Source: Cryptomeria japonica
Taxonomy: Eukaryota > Streptophyta > Pinopsida > Cupressales > Cupressaceae
Direction: 5' to 3'
Length of the DNA: 64,000 bases
Assembly: GCF_030272615.1 (NCBI RefSeq)
Contig: NC_081409.1
Location: forward strand, 24,572,406-24,636,405
A program made the translations under genes and the position numbers. Positions 11,279 to 23,486 of the stretch are shown here, in pieces; the stretch's first letter is position 1; the number at the start of each line of letters is the position of its first letter. The notes below the pieces were generated by a model. It was not told the DNA's origin. It worked only from the letters and a program-made list of their open reading frames with translations, and did no database searches.

Positions 11279-12766
11279 TTAAGATCTTGTTGATCCTCCA
11301 ACAAGAGGAAATTTTTTTATTCTTGCACTAATTCTTAGGTCACCAATGGTTCCTTGACCTATTCCTCCAGAAGCTAAATTCCAGTAAAATCCTTTCATCT
11401 TTTCTAGCTTGGACCATCTGGCTTCTTTTGTAACCACTTCATAGGGATTATTCGTAGTCTTACATCCCAATAGTGGCCACATAAGAATAGGAGGTTGAAA
11501 GATCAGTGGTAACCAGTTATTGGTCTTCTCTCTGCCCAGTTGTATATATTTGGGGGCTCTTTGCATAGATGCCTAAAAACTTGGCAGTGAATGAGGTTCT
11601 CCTTGCTTCAATTCTTCTAGTAAGTTATTCCAGTGCCGAGTTAACCCATCTATTGCAGCTACACTGTTAGTCTGAACTAAATGCTCACATGCCTAGTATA
11701 TTTCCTCCCTCATTGGAAGCACTAGCTTCATAAAGAAGAACTCTTGGCTCTTTTGATTCCTTCCTCAATGGCAATGAACAATCAAATTCAAAATATTTGT
11801 ATTCCCTGGCTTGTGCCCCCATGCTGATCTCATTTTGAATCCATGACATTAAAGATTTTATATGGATATCACCAATATATAACAAAGGATTCCACTCACT
11901 ATCTAAAGCTACAACATAGTTATGTAAATAAAATTCAAATAACAAATTTTTCACAGTTGTTGGAGAAGTCTAGTAAGCATCCTGAAATTCCTCAAAGGTT
12001 TCTAAAGAGGGGCTAAGATCCTTGACAATGCGGTTCAATTTGAAATTTAAATACTGCTCCCTTAAATGTGGAGCATAAACCCTTGGTGATGCCCTACATT
12101 GCATCAATTCTGGGACCATACTAGTAATTGTTTCAACCTTAGCCTCTAATTCTTCAATTTTGTTATCCCTCTTTTCAATTTCTCTTTTTTGTTTGTCAAT
12201 AACCCCATGCAATCTATCCCTCTCTATTTCCCATTGTCTATAAAATGTTAATGCAATAGATAAACTGCTAGATTGCAAGGGGTTATTGACAAACTGCTTA
12301 GGGATGATGGAGGACTAAGTAATTTAAAATGTGGTGAATGTAGATTTGAATACCTCCCTTCGTAAGTAATGTATTTTATTACATATAAAGCTACCTAAGG
12401 CCACTTTGCTGGTAGGGAAACCCTCCTAGTTCCTTTCTTGTCCATTGTTAGAGGTCCATCTGTGGGAAGTGTAAACTTTGCTCTAGCGCTCCTAGCGTCT
12501 TTTGATTCTAGAAACAAATCTCCTTCCTGCAGCAACCCTGTAACTTTAGCTATCCATTGCCTCATAGGAATGACCCTTAATCCTTTAACATTAGCTTCTC
12601 CTTCGTTGAAGGAATGCATAAACTTTGCAACAATTTCTTCATTAAAATTCTTGATTTTCAAAGAGTAATCAATCCAGCCATGGTGTCTAAAATAATGCTC
12701 ACAAAGAGCATCCTGTAGCAACACATCATGGACTGTTGGTTCATGGCAGATGGGATCTCCACCCAT
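11279..12766 (-). pseudogene. remnant A of unnamed repeat ORF family
   Basis: On the minus strand, readable protein begins with MGGDPICHEP at 12766 and contains DYSLKIKNFNEEIVAKFM and QWIAKVTGLLQEGDLFLES. This matches remnant C (53.8 kb) in architecture: a D.SL.IK segment, then F.....N.G...V.G, then IA...GL..EG..F. A coiled-coil stretch follows at about 11970-12278 (ERDRLHGVIDKQKREIEKRD), then two further readable stretches down to 11279. I do not recognise a named family. Because it may belong to a retroelement it is treated as a fossil; it is broken in several places. Confidence 0.6.
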
Positions 12767-13090
12767 TTCTTACTTTGTTAGTATAACACACTTTGTAGCT
12801 GAGAAACGGAGAACTAAAATATCCTAGAGACTGAAAATTGAAAATTCCATACATATCTCCAAATTTGGCGGCAGAATTTATTACTTCCTTGCATTAATTT
12901 GGCCTATCTACAAATCGTAAAATCACTCAATTTTTTTAGATTAGCTTTAAAATCATCATAACTTTCATCCCTGAAAATTTTGAAAAAAGTTGTAAGGACT
13001 GTGTGCACTCCGTTCGCCACGGTCCCGGACATTTTTCCTGAAATTTCGGGAGATTGTCCTGATTACATTTAACAGCTTAAATCTAGGAGA
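12767..13090 (-). other. 5' flank of remnant A
   Basis: The sequence directly upstream of remnant A in its own orientation has no coding signal. It contains a GC-richer stretch (CGTTCGCCACGGTCCCGGAC near 13011-13030) unlike the surrounding AT-rich DNA, which could be part of a leader or promoter of the element. Confidence 0.35.
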
Positions 13091-13655
13091 TTGGCTAATT
13101 TTATTGAAATTTGTTACTGGCTTTCCCTTTCTTTTAGCGCTTTTGTGTTAAATAGCGCTTTTGTTCAAACACAGACTAGCACTATTCTAATAGAATGTTG
13201 TAAATATCACCTTGTAACCAAAAAGATTGAAAATTTTAGGCTTGTGGAAGCCTCCCTTGGACATAGATTTTACTATCAATTTGTTGTTTGTGCAGGTTTA
13301 AAACTCACTCTTAACAATCATCCATGGAAATAAAGTGTGGGCCAACTGACTAGGCACCTTCTGGAAAGATATCACAATATGGTGAGCTTAGGATGAACAC
13401 TAATCATCAAGCTACGATAGAAGAACAACATGCAGTACAATCAAATATTGCCATTTGTCCCTAACATGTTCCTTTACAAGCCTCGACAAAGAGTGAGCAC
13501 ACACTGCATGTGGCAGTCCACTGCGGGATGGCTTAAACATCACACACTAAGCTATTATCGATCTTCACCTTGGTTTCTGTGTGACATCATTGTTTGGCAA
13601 GTGCGAATTATTTATATATATTTTTTTGTCATGTTTTCCTAAGAAAAGTACAGCG
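13091..13655. other. no gene seen
   Basis: Short frames only, without similarity, codon bias or conserved motifs. Ends at the foldback structure. Confidence 0.5.
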
Positions 13656-13659
13656 TGGA

Positions 13660-14553
13660 AAAGTAGGACAGAAAAGGCCAAAATGTAAAAGAAAAAAAGT
13701 TGAACATAGAAATGTCCTTTACCACTTCCGAAAAGCTAATAAATAAGTAGGGGAAAGGACCCAGTAGTTGTGCACCCTAACTTTGTGCTTCTCAAAATCC
13801 TACTTGGAAATTTCAAATCACTCTAATTTTTTTACTGCAACTTACTTGGCAAGTCCCCTGCTTATAACTAAGGTTTTAGGGCCACATCATCAAATATGAT
13901 GCCACATTAGCATGTTTTTTGCCAAGGTGTCCAAAACAGCCCCCCCAAAAAGTGAGACCAATAGGCATCCAAAAGAGACCCCAATAGTTGTGCAACTGAT
14001 ATGGCATCACTTGATTGGTTACTTTTTACAATATTAGTACATTTCTTAACAACTATTGGTACATTTCCTAACACCTGTTGGTACATTTCCTAACAAAAAA
14101 TGATAATTTTTGTTTCAAACAATAGGTTTTATTTGTTTAATTTTTGGAACAAAAGGTATCAACAACCCTCACAACAATTGGTACATGCTCAACTACTGGG
14201 TCCTTTCCCCTAAATGGTATTCTAGTCTGGCCAAACAATACAGAGAGTTTTCACAGGGCAGCTTTTACTCATGGCAGTCAATTCATGATCTCATAGCGCT
14301 ACAACAAGGAAATTGTGTGGATTGGCAAGCCCGAGAAAAGCCAAAATGTACATTATCATTATTATTATTTGAAAACAAATGTACACATCTCCTCGTGATA
14401 ATGTATAAAGCCATGTGGAAATTTTCCGTATTGTTTGGCCAGACTAGACTGCCATCTACTTATTTATTAGCTCTTCAGAAGTGATAAAAGGACATTTGTG
14501 AGTTCCATTTTTCTTGTATCATTTGCCCTTTCATAATTGGACACATCTATTTT
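13660..14553. mobile_element. foldback (long inverted repeat) element interrupted by a MITE
   Basis: Two inverted arms pair over about 135-140 bases: 13660-13749 plus 14213-14259 on the left, and 14411-14553 on the right. The core contains a perfect 21-bp match (14221-14241 against 14428-14448, with AGTCTGGCCAAACAATAC in the left arm). The outer arm includes AGCTAATAAATAAGTA at about 13734-13749 and its complement at about 14456-14470. The loop is about 150 bases. The left arm is split by the MITE at 13750-14210. Confidence 0.75.
13750..14210. mobile_element. 461-bp MITE with 21-bp TIRs and TA target duplication
   Basis: The ends are perfect inverted repeats of 21 bp starting GGGGAAAGGACCCAG (13750-13770 and 14190-14210). 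TA flanks both sides (13748-13749 and 14211-14212). The opposite foldback arm carries the unoccupied site (AAGTAGATGG, against AAGTA and TAAATGG around the insertion), which supports TA as target duplication and a Tc1/mariner (Stowaway-like) mechanism. No coding capacity. Near the right end it carries a three-copy repeat of GGTACATTTCCTAACA (14035-14096). Confidence 0.8.
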
Positions 14554-14559
14554 GGTTCC

Positions 14560-15540
14560 AAAAGTGGCCTGTCATTATACCAATGACATGCATTGACATA
14601 CATATCTGAGACATGCATACCATGCCAATTTGCTGCAGCGGCCGAACCCATAGTTTGTGATGTGGAGTTCTTGTGGACTCGCTGGTTTCAATTGTCAGGC
14701 CTCACACGAAACTACATGGACATGCCGGAGGATTGCCGCAACTTCCTTACTAGTTAGCAGCGGTGTTTTATACATAACACGCACATTAAAAGCCAGAAAA
14801 AAAAAAAAAAATAGTTGACAACTATACAAACCACATTCGGATGGCATACCAGGTGGAAAAAGAGGGTGCGGGCTTAAAAAAAAGCCATAAAAAATGAAAA
14901 AACTGTTGGCAATTGAAGAAACTACGTTCAGAGGACATATCGATGGGAAAAAGAGCGCGTTACTTTCAAAATATGTACCTACATTAGAAAACGTGATTCT
15001 TTTTTGTGCCTAACGTGGCAAAAAGAAGACTAATGAGCGATTATAACATTATTGTTGAAGGGCAGGCTGCGAGTCATTGTTGAAATGCTCTTGTTGAAGA
15101 AGCAGGTTGCGACTCATTGTTGAATGGCTCTTGTTGAAGAAGTAGGCTGCGTTGTTGAAGGGTGTCTGATTGTTGAAGCAGGCTGAATTTTTTAAGGGCG
15201 TGAGGTATGTGGAAATCGGCCTCTAGAAGTTGTCTTTTTCCTATTTGTGTTTGGATTTTATTTAAAATGATGGACGCGTCTATTCTGGGTTTGCATTGTT
15301 TGTTTTCATTTCTTGTTTTTCTCTATATGTAGTGCAAAAATTTGTCTGTTTTAGAGGCAGAATAGGGATAAAATTTGCTTGTCAAACCATCGCATTAGGG
15401 TTAGAGACTGCATGGGACACATGTTTGTTGGCTCCAAAAAGCCTTACATCGCAACTCCTGACTAACAAGCCATGGTAGTCCAATAGTGGGTCGGCCCTTT
15501 TGAATGACCTTTTGAACCATAGGTTGTGCCATCACGGCTA
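14560..15540. other. no gene seen
   Basis: Non-coding, with purine-rich patches (14795-14900) and a loosely repeated GTTGAAG/CAGGCTGCG motif at 15050-15190. No protein similarity noticed. Confidence 0.5.
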
Positions 15541-15544
15541 AGCC

Positions 15545-15735
15545 AGGCCATCCACAAATTTATGAAGGTGCATAACACGCTATTTTTGTCCAATTCATCA
15601 TTTCGCGAGGCCACAGAAAAAGGCGAACATGCAGTCCATAAATCAGCGAAGGTGCATAACATGCCATGATAGTCTAATTCATCATTTCACAAGGGCATAG
15701 AAAAAGGTGGACACACAGTCCACGAATCAGTGAGG
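15545..15735. repeat. ~85-bp tandem repeat, about 2.2 copies
   Basis: A unit beginning near TCCACAAATTTATGAAGGTGC and containing AATTCATCATTTC is repeated at about 15548 and 15633, with the start of a third copy at about 15717. Copies differ at roughly one base in six. Confidence 0.7.
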
Positions 15736-15949
15736 TCAAAGAATATTTTTGTGACTGTAGATTTTGGATTGGATGGGTGAGATTGGGTTAGAAGCCGCCC
15801 CACGATTAGAATGCACGTTAGGTTTTCGCATTAGGGTTAGCCACATTAGGGTTACAAGTGGTGTTAGGTTTTTGGTCGGTCCCATCTAGCCGAAGCTATT
15901 CCGGCTCGAAAATGGATGCATATGTTCTAGATCCAAAATGACAGAATGG

Positions 15950-17050
15950 ATTTACTGTCGATTTTGCAGTAAATGGTTACGATTGACTAACACATTGTTA
16001 TTGTGCTGTACAAATGTTCCGACGGTGCAAAAAGAGCAACTAACATTATTTCCCCGATGACTTTCTTGTCATTACAACCTTCACCGATGGACATTTTCAC
16101 TATTGCACTTTTCGGTATAAGTTTTACCGATAGCCTCATCAGTTATCGGTAAGACAATTTTCTACTTTTTCCTCTTATGTTCACTATACTGATGAGCCTT
16201 ATCGGTATATGCTTCTCCAATATAACCATCGTTGACTCCATACTATAATCGGTGAGACTGATGTTGATAGTTCTGACCTTTGATTTCCATGCATACTTAC
16301 TGGTATATGATACGCCGATCAGAAGCTAGTATTTGTTGGCTACGTGTTTTATTGGGGTGACTTAGCCCGATAGTGTAACTTTCCATTATTTGTAATTTTT
16401 ACTTCCTCTTGAGGATACAAAAGATTAATAATCAAATAGGAATTTCTTCCAAAGCGAACCTTTCATATAGTGTGTTAGCGACAAGTTAGTCAATCGCAGT
16501 CGTTAATTGCAAAATTGACAGTGTAAAATGCTCGACTAACATGCATGTTAGTCAATCCATACTATCATTTTGGAGCCGAAATAGACGCATCTGGGGCTGC
16601 GCCTATTTTGGCTCCAAAGCAGCTATGTCTATTCTGGCTCCAAAACGGACCTTTCATATAACGTGTTAGTGACAGGTTAGTCAATCACAGTTATTAATTG
16701 CAAAATCAACGGTGTAAAACACTTGACTAACACACGTGTTAGTCAATCTGTACTATCATTTTGGAGCTAGAATAGACAAGTCTTTCCAAGGTGTACATTT
16801 CTATAGCATCTCAAGAAGCATAATGAGAAAAGGTGGATTGACTAACATGTGTGTTAGTTGAGTGTTTTACATCGTCGATTTTACAATTAACAGTTGCGAT
16901 TGACAATGTGTTAGCATTGTGTTAGTCAATCGATGCTCATTGATTGCAAAATTGATGGTATAAAATGTGCAACTAACAGGTGTGTTAGTTATGCGTACTA
17001 CCATTTTGGAGCGGTCATGTGTGAAATTGCGAAAGCGCATAACACGCCTT
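15950..17050. repeat. cluster of palindromic and direct/inverted repeats
   Basis: A ~200-bp unit occurs at about 16461-16575 and again at 16664-16775 (both with CCTTTCATATA, TTAGTCAATC, and a palindrome such as ACTAACATGCATGTTAGT). An inverted version follows at about 16835-16930 and a further direct partial copy at 16930-17020. Between the first two lies a hairpin formed by TTTTGGAGCCGAAATAG and CCTATTTTGGCTCCAAA. At 16040-16320 a separate scatter of ATCGGTA/TACCGAT motifs is present. No coding potential. Confidence 0.7.
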
Positions 17051-17310
17051 GTTAGTGGATATCAGAATGAAAATTTCTATTAGCTGTGTGCGCCATATGA
17101 ATCCAAGGTCTTCATAGGATAGCATGATATGGATATGTGTAAGTGTACAAAAAGGTCCACAGACTATGATGCAAAATACAAGTACTTAGATTCTAGAATA
17201 ACATGGAACATGTGGTAGATGAATTTAGTTATTTGAAAGCACTAAAAACTTAAAGCATAGGTTGATAAAAGTTTAAATAATTTATAGACGTCGATGTTAG
17301 TCTGACAAAT

Positions 17311-18000
17311 TTGCATTTCTATTTTGGAATTACACGTATCTCAATTTCAAATATGGATGCCAACTTTTCTATAGAGACAAGCAAAACACAGGTCGCATTT
17401 TGGGGAGGAATAAGCGATGATAGGTTGATGAACCTGTTCATCTATGAAGACAATGCATTCCTTTCCATGGTGAAGCTAATCCTTGGACCTGTGTATCTAG
17501 ACGGTGGATGGAAGTACAGAACGAATGCAGACACAATGTCTCTATTTATGGCATGGTGTCTGGAGCTTCGACCTATTGTGAAAGTCAAAGAAATCATGAA
17601 CAGGTGTGTCAAGAAGGAATGGAAGCTTTATTAGTTTTGGCATGAGACATGGACAACTTTGAAAGTGTGGATAGAGTGTGGATTCATGTGAGTGAATTCA
17701 CTCCTCCCTTGCGACCATTCTTGCTTTGGAGCATCACATTCGATAAAGAGGCAAGAAGAAGTGTAGAACAAGATGGAATGCATGGTATTGTGCAATACAT
17801 TAAAATGGTCGATGTTTGGAAAGCACATGTGGAGATGGAAAAATAGGGACCTTGGTTGGAATATAGAGCACTTGTGCAACAAACGGTTCCTACACACTCA
17901 AAACGACGGGGTCAACCTTGTGGAAGAGGAACAACTAAGAAGGGTCATGTGTTGTAGTTCAGTGAAGGCTCTAACAGCGAGACAAAAATGAACCAAGTGA
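17311..18000 (+). pseudogene. unrecognised ORF remnants
   Basis: Two overlapping readable regions lie on the plus strand in different frames. The first (17311-17634, 107 codons) contains MDANFSIETSKTQVAFWGG and LILGPVYLDGGWKYRTNADT. The second (17649 to about 17950) contains VWIHVSEFTPPLRPFLLWSI and, past a stop, GPWLEYRALVQQTVPTHSKR followed by an RRGQPCGRG stretch that resembles an AT-hook. The composition looks protein-like, but I cannot assign a family. It could be the end of an old transposon or host gene. Confidence 0.35.
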
Positions 18001-21000
18001 GGAACATGGAAGTGATGGATGTGGAAGAGGGAATGGTGATTGTTCACGTGGAGTAGCAAGATGGAACATACAACCTTTTTTGAAGCAAGGATTGTGTTTT
18101 TTTTTTAAATGTTTTTGAATGTGTTATGTATGGACCGTTATGTATACCGGTTGCAATAGTCTAGTCGACTACCATGGAGGTTATTCTTTTAGAATGCAAA
18201 CATTTTCAGAATTAATATAAAATATAGCTTTACCAGACAAAAATAAAAATTGTTGACAACAACTGATACTCTTATCTTCCCTGTTTTGAAATTGTTCTTA
18301 GCATTTCATTATATATGGTGAAAAAACATATATTTTTGATTGTATGTGCATGAAATTGTTCTATAACATCAAATCCAAGCATTTTAATATATATGACTAC
18401 AAATAAAATTAAATTCTTGTAGCAAAATTGAGTTTCTATTTTGGTTCGGTAAGAAATTGGAGGATTTCAATATATATGGTGAAAAAAAACAAAAATTGTC
18501 TTTTGATTCTATGTGTATAAAATTTTTCTCAATCTCATATTATATATTCTATATTTTGGATATCAATTCCAATTTTTCTATATACAATTCCCAAGATGGG
18601 ATATCACTCATAGAGTTGGCTTGTGTTAGAAGTGTTGAATGGATAGCTACAACAAGCTCACATCTAGAGGGATTAACTCAAACACTAATGATGTTGTAGC
18701 TGGTCCATTTACTTGTGCTATGATTGTTCTTTATGTGTGTTGATGATTGGATGATTTACTATCTTTGTTGACTTCTACATTTGATGATTTACTCTGATTA
18801 CAAACTATGAATCCAAATAAATGTCAATCAAGCTCAACCTCTTATGCATCCACTCCCAACATTCCTATGATAATGCAATGGGGAATTGTATTAATAAATT
18901 ATCCAACATTTCTTTGTGGAGTTCAGAAAAAGATGATACATAACTTTTAAATCCACTAGGGTAGACAATGTGGTCTGTCCGTACTGGTACGTATCCCAAA
19001 AAATGGCAATTTTGAGGGGTTTTGAATTAGCAGTCTTCTTAAAAAAGGTTTAAATGGTTTTTTCACCCTATCACACCTCTTCCTCTTCAATGAGACTCTT
19101 TCTTGCATCACATTTCCATTCCAAACACTTGGCACATTCACAACTTCACAACCCTACAAGTAAATACAACGTTTTCCATTATTTTCCTAACTGAACTATG
19201 ACTAAGCTCACCTACGAAATGATGAAAATTTGCTTCCAAACAAATTCCAGGCCATTACAAAACATATTTATACTATGCAAGGGTTCCATGACTTGAAACC
19301 CAAGGTTCTTTGAGCAAACCTGAAGGGATTTCAAGTTGGAACCATGACTGGGCTCTTGAACCCTTGCCCAGGTTGAGAGCAATACAAATTTGTAAACACA
19401 CCTAAAACCTTCACTAAAAGAAATTACAAACACCTCCCAAGAAATAAAATAACATACACTAAACCATCATGGAAGAACAGTGGCGAGGTCAATCCATTTG
19501 GTATAGACTATTGCTACAAAAATGACAAAATTACAGGGTAAAATCTGGAAATTGTCTTCAAAATCTATTTAAAATTTCTCACAAATGTTCCAACCAGTGT
19601 ACAATAATTCTCAGAGCATTTTATATTCCATTTTGGTCATAAAAAACTCTTCATCGGTTTCCTAACCCCCGATTTTCTAAAAAATGGAAAGTTGCTCAAA
19701 AAGTTGTCAAGCAACAATGACAACTTTTGCTGAAATGTGCATTTTTGCCTTTTATGCATTTTTACTTATACTAAACCTCCTAGGATGACTTCCTAACATT
19801 AAAATGACATGCCTAAATTCCTAATGAGGCTTTCCAAGTTATTTTACATCATAATGCAAATTTATGCCATTTTAGGCTTACAAGGGCTCATAGGCCAAAT
19901 TTGAGAAAAGTAACAACCTAGGTGACAATCATCCTTCAAATGACTATAAAAAACACGTGGACCTATTAGTAGTCCATTATTCAAACACCTAATCCAAAAT
20001 ATGGATCATCACATCAAAATCTAGAAAATGCATAAAAAAAAGGTTAAAAGCTACGTGCTCCTGCACCAATGGGTGTCCAACTTACCTATTTCAAGAACTT
20101 TGGAGATTCAAAATTATACATTAGGATTGTAATTAAATATTAGACCATCTAGACAAAAATTTAGAGATAGACTCATTTAATAGTATTTGGAAACCTTGGT
20201 AAATAGTTTCCTAACACCTCACTTGGTATGACCAATCTCTTTAGCATGGTCTTAATTTCCGTATCTCTTCCATTTGGTAGAACAAGCTATTTTAGTATAA
20301 TGAACGCCCTTTAATCTTCATCAACAAGTTTAAAGGAGAGAGGTTTGTTAGGAAAGGAATCTATATGTCTAAAGAATTGGGGGATCTCCCAAGCTCCAAC
20401 AAACATCAAGAATCCACCTCAAACATGAATTTGTCCATAAAGCATTTGATATGCATAATGTGGATGGATCTCAATAATTAACTCTAGAAATCAAAGGCTT
20501 ATTGGTATTCCTAACTCACATATACATGATTACTCTATGCCAAACTTCTCAATGGTTTATGTATAAGATTCATTCAACCCACCAATCTTGTTCATTCTAT
20601 AGGAAGAAAGATTCCTCTAAGAATGTGTTTGATACTTTTTCCCATACCTCTCATGTTAGGAACTCCACTAGATCATATTTCCCCACATTTTGTATCAAAA
20701 TGGTAATGTGGAAAGTTTAACTTTTTGGTTTCATTGTGTTCTTTAATGTGGTATCGAAAATGCATAGGCAAGTGTTTATCAAAATTATTTAGAGGTATAT
20801 ATGCATAGTTATGTTCTCTTAATATTTATATCCTCATTGTTAAATTTTGATATCTCTAATACCATTTCAAATTTTGTAACACAAAAAGTTTGCAACACAA
20901 GCGTGCAAGACCAAACAAAAAACTAGAACACCTTCCACAAATGGGAGTAGCAAGAAAAATGTGTCATATTCCACAAAAACAAAGATTACAGAAAGAATGA

Positions 21001-21065
21001 TACAATGCATAAAGACTTGCTTTATAGAAAGGAAGAGATGCCCTAATCCTAAATTTAGGAGAACA
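18001..21065. other. long non-coding stretch
   Basis: No convincing gene. A loose duplication is visible at 18300-18360 and 18465-18530 (both with ATATATGGTGAAAAAA, TTTTGATT, TATGTG). The remaining short frames on both strands lack conserved motifs. Confidence 0.5.
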
Positions 21066-21069
21066 AAAG

Positions 21070-21420
21070 TAGGATGACCTAGATACGATGATGTTGTCAG
21101 AGAGGCATCCTCTAACCCAGAGTATGCAACCCCTATTGATGGATATTGACCATTTGACACTAGGCTCAATAGGAATATGTCATGTGGTTTTCATGCCTAG
21201 AATTTGGGCTAATCTCATACTACTAATTGTCTTAGCTAAGAGATGGCACAACAAGAATAGCTCATTTCACTTATAGATAGGTGAGATGTAGGTGACCCTA
21301 GAGGATGTCTAGAGGATTCTATGGATCCCCATCTATGGATCGTATGCCGCGTATGACACATTTGGAGATAATAAGGGTTTGTGATGAGTGTTTGTGGATG
21401 AGAACTTGGATTCTTATGAC
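21070..21420 (+). pseudogene. plant mobile domain scrap
   Basis: The stretch around LAKRWHNKNSSFHL, followed by GEM, VTLEDV and RILWIPIYGS, aligns with the PMD of the Tat antisense ORF at 6.3-7.0 kb (LAEKWHSDTNTFHF, GEMTVTPEDCYRILRIPVVG). It is a short, broken fossil, in plus orientation and with no element ends visible, so its parent (LTR element, MULE or host MAIN-like gene) is undetermined. Confidence 0.65.
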
Positions 21421-21449
21421 AAGGAGTTTAGTTGGAGGCTAATGATATC

Positions 21450-21690
21450 CATATAATGATCTTAGATTTTGTGTTGATAATGGATTTACATCAATGGAAA
21501 TAGAGGGGACTCACAAATTATAATCACCACCACCAACAACAACTTGACACCCAATTGGAATCTTCATCGCTATTTGGTTGATATTGCAATGCACCTTAAT
21601 CAATTTCAAAAGTATAGAATTTCCCACACTTTCTACGAAGCAAACAAAGTAGCTAATTATCTAGCTAATGTTGGTATCTCATTGTAATCA
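21450..21690 (+). pseudogene. LINE-type RNase H scrap
   Basis: Frames here read FCVDNGFTSMEIEGTHK, NWNLHRYLVDIAMHLNQF and YRISHTFYEANKVANYLANV, ending at a stop. This is the C-terminal half of the RNase H domain (RVT_3 type) found in plant LINEs and related reverse-transcriptase genes, where the usual tail reads ISH.YREANKVAD.LAN.G. Upstream RT is not seen. The fragment has at least one frame change before the NWNL part. Confidence 0.65.
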
Positions 21691-22396
21691 TACACTGAGA
21701 AAATATTGACTTTTGACTTGCAAAATAAGCTGAAACAGATTGTAACGGATGATTTGGCTGAATCGGTCTGCAAAGTCAAGTCAGGGATCAGATAAGAAGC
21801 ATGAAGGTACCTGGGCCATCATGGAAACTTTTGATGGGTAATTCTATGGCCCAAGGTGCATACATAACCAACATGGATCTTGAGCTCTCTTATGATTACG
21901 CATCGGATGTCGGTGAATGTGGATCAAGCATGGGAGCTTCATTTTAGCTAGAGGTAGGCCATACCTTAGTGGAAGGAGAAACCAAAGACCTCTATTTTTT
22001 CAAGTGCTTTGGAATATTGGTATTAGGTTGGTTAGATAAAGTCTGTATGACCAGGGACTTGACAAGTTCTCATAATCGTAAAGATATGTTGTTCGGGTGA
22101 ACCTTGATTGGAATTCGGTCCTGTTCTAGTGTCTAGACTTCTCTAGAAAGTCTAAAACTTTATATAAGGAATGGTTCAGATTGTAGTCTTAAGCCTGGAA
22201 GTATTGATCTCAACTGATGGTGCACCATTTTGGTCTCAATTGCCTGTGTAGAGAGGAATCGATCCAGGCCCAATGTAGTCAGCTATTTCAAGTAAACGAT
22301 GTGGTCTGGAATGTTGTATGGCGGGTGGCTAATGGTATATTGGGTGGTAATCGACACTAGTGTGATAGGTTTGTTAATGAGGTTGTCATTTTCCCT

Positions 22397-22804
22397 ATGG
22401 TTGACATATTCGATTTAGAGGAAGTGAGCATACAAAAGATCAAGGGCTTTGTCCACCCGTCTAATGGACAAGCCCTGGAAAATGCTATTCTAGAGTTGGA
22501 TTATGATTGTTGTGTAAGCACCCTCAAAATCTATTTTAACCACACCAACTACATATCCTTTGAATCAGAGGAGTCAGACAGTGAAGATGATGAAATTGCC
22601 CCAAAAAGGGCAGCACGGGAGAGGAGGAAGAACTCCATCCAAGAGGCATGGGAGGTGTTTAGGGTAAGGGTCAGGAATGGGAATCTAGATCCCTTCTGCA
22701 GACTACTGAACTCCAATGATAATTGGCTCTTGGCATCACCCGTTGTCAAACTTATGGAGATTGGAGAGAACATGGTTGTCATACTGCAACACATTGGGAA
22801 TTAG
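22397..22804 (+). CDS. hypothetical acidic ORF
   Basis: A 135-codon open frame with a central acidic stretch (SEESDSEDDEIAPKRAARER), a tryptophan-containing segment (SIQEAWEVFRVRVRNGNLDP) and no signal peptide or membrane segment. The frame continues protein-like upstream to about 22290 (VVWNVVWRVANGILGGN), so it may be the end of a longer, decayed gene. I do not recognise a family. It could be a transposon tail. Confidence 0.3.
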   Translation: MVDIFDLEEVSIQKIKGFVHPSNGQALENAILELDYDCCVSTLKIYFNHTNYISFESEESDSEDDEIAPKRAARERRKNSIQEAWEVFRVRVRNGNLDPFCRLLNSNDNWLLASPVVKLMEIGENMVVILQHIGN

Positions 22805-23486
22805 TTTTTCTCTTTATCTACAATTTCTTCTTTTTCATATGTCACTTGAAACTACACTTCTATGACCCTATTGTAGACAGTAGGAATAATTTTGTAAAAT
22901 TAGGAATAGCACTATTTTAGGTACTTACCCACTATGTTATAAAAAATCTTGTTATGGTAAATAGGAAAAGTCTCAGGTGACACTATGTTAGAAATGACTC
23001 ACCATTGTAGGTACATGGAGCACCTTTGATGGTCATTTTGCAACTCACCTTGAGTTTACATGAGCTGCAAAAGCTTGTGATAAGTATGGATGATTGTCTC
23101 CTTCCAATATGCAAACCTGAACAATAGCATAAATCTTTGTCATATTATAGGGCCTTTCTTACCTTTGGGGTTTAGTTTATCTTCAACCAATATTTTGACG
23201 TTTAAAGATGTCATTTTCATCTAGATGTATTGATGACGGATGCTAGACATTACAATTTGTAAAGAACCAATGCTTTTTAGAGTTCTTGATGCCAATTTTT
23301 TAACACAATGTGTTTTAAGTATTGATGTAATCAAATACAAATTCTCTCTCACATGAAGTATTGATGTATAGGTGTTAGTTTTTCCTTTTCTACTTTCTAG
23401 TTAAAAGCATACCCCTCAAAAAGTTAAATTACATCAAACAAGGGAATTGTACCTATAAAATTTAGAGGAAAATCACTTATTTAATA
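22805..23486. other. no gene seen
   Basis: AT-rich, without conserved frames or clear repeats on either strand. Confidence 0.5.

Noticed and set aside
15462-15662. Minus-strand frame over the 85-bp tandem repeat
   Set aside because: Internally repeated because of the DNA repeat, with no known motif.
15545-17050. Possible CRISPR-like array because of repeated palindromes
   Set aside because: Spacing is irregular, units are imperfect, and the context is clearly eukaryotic.
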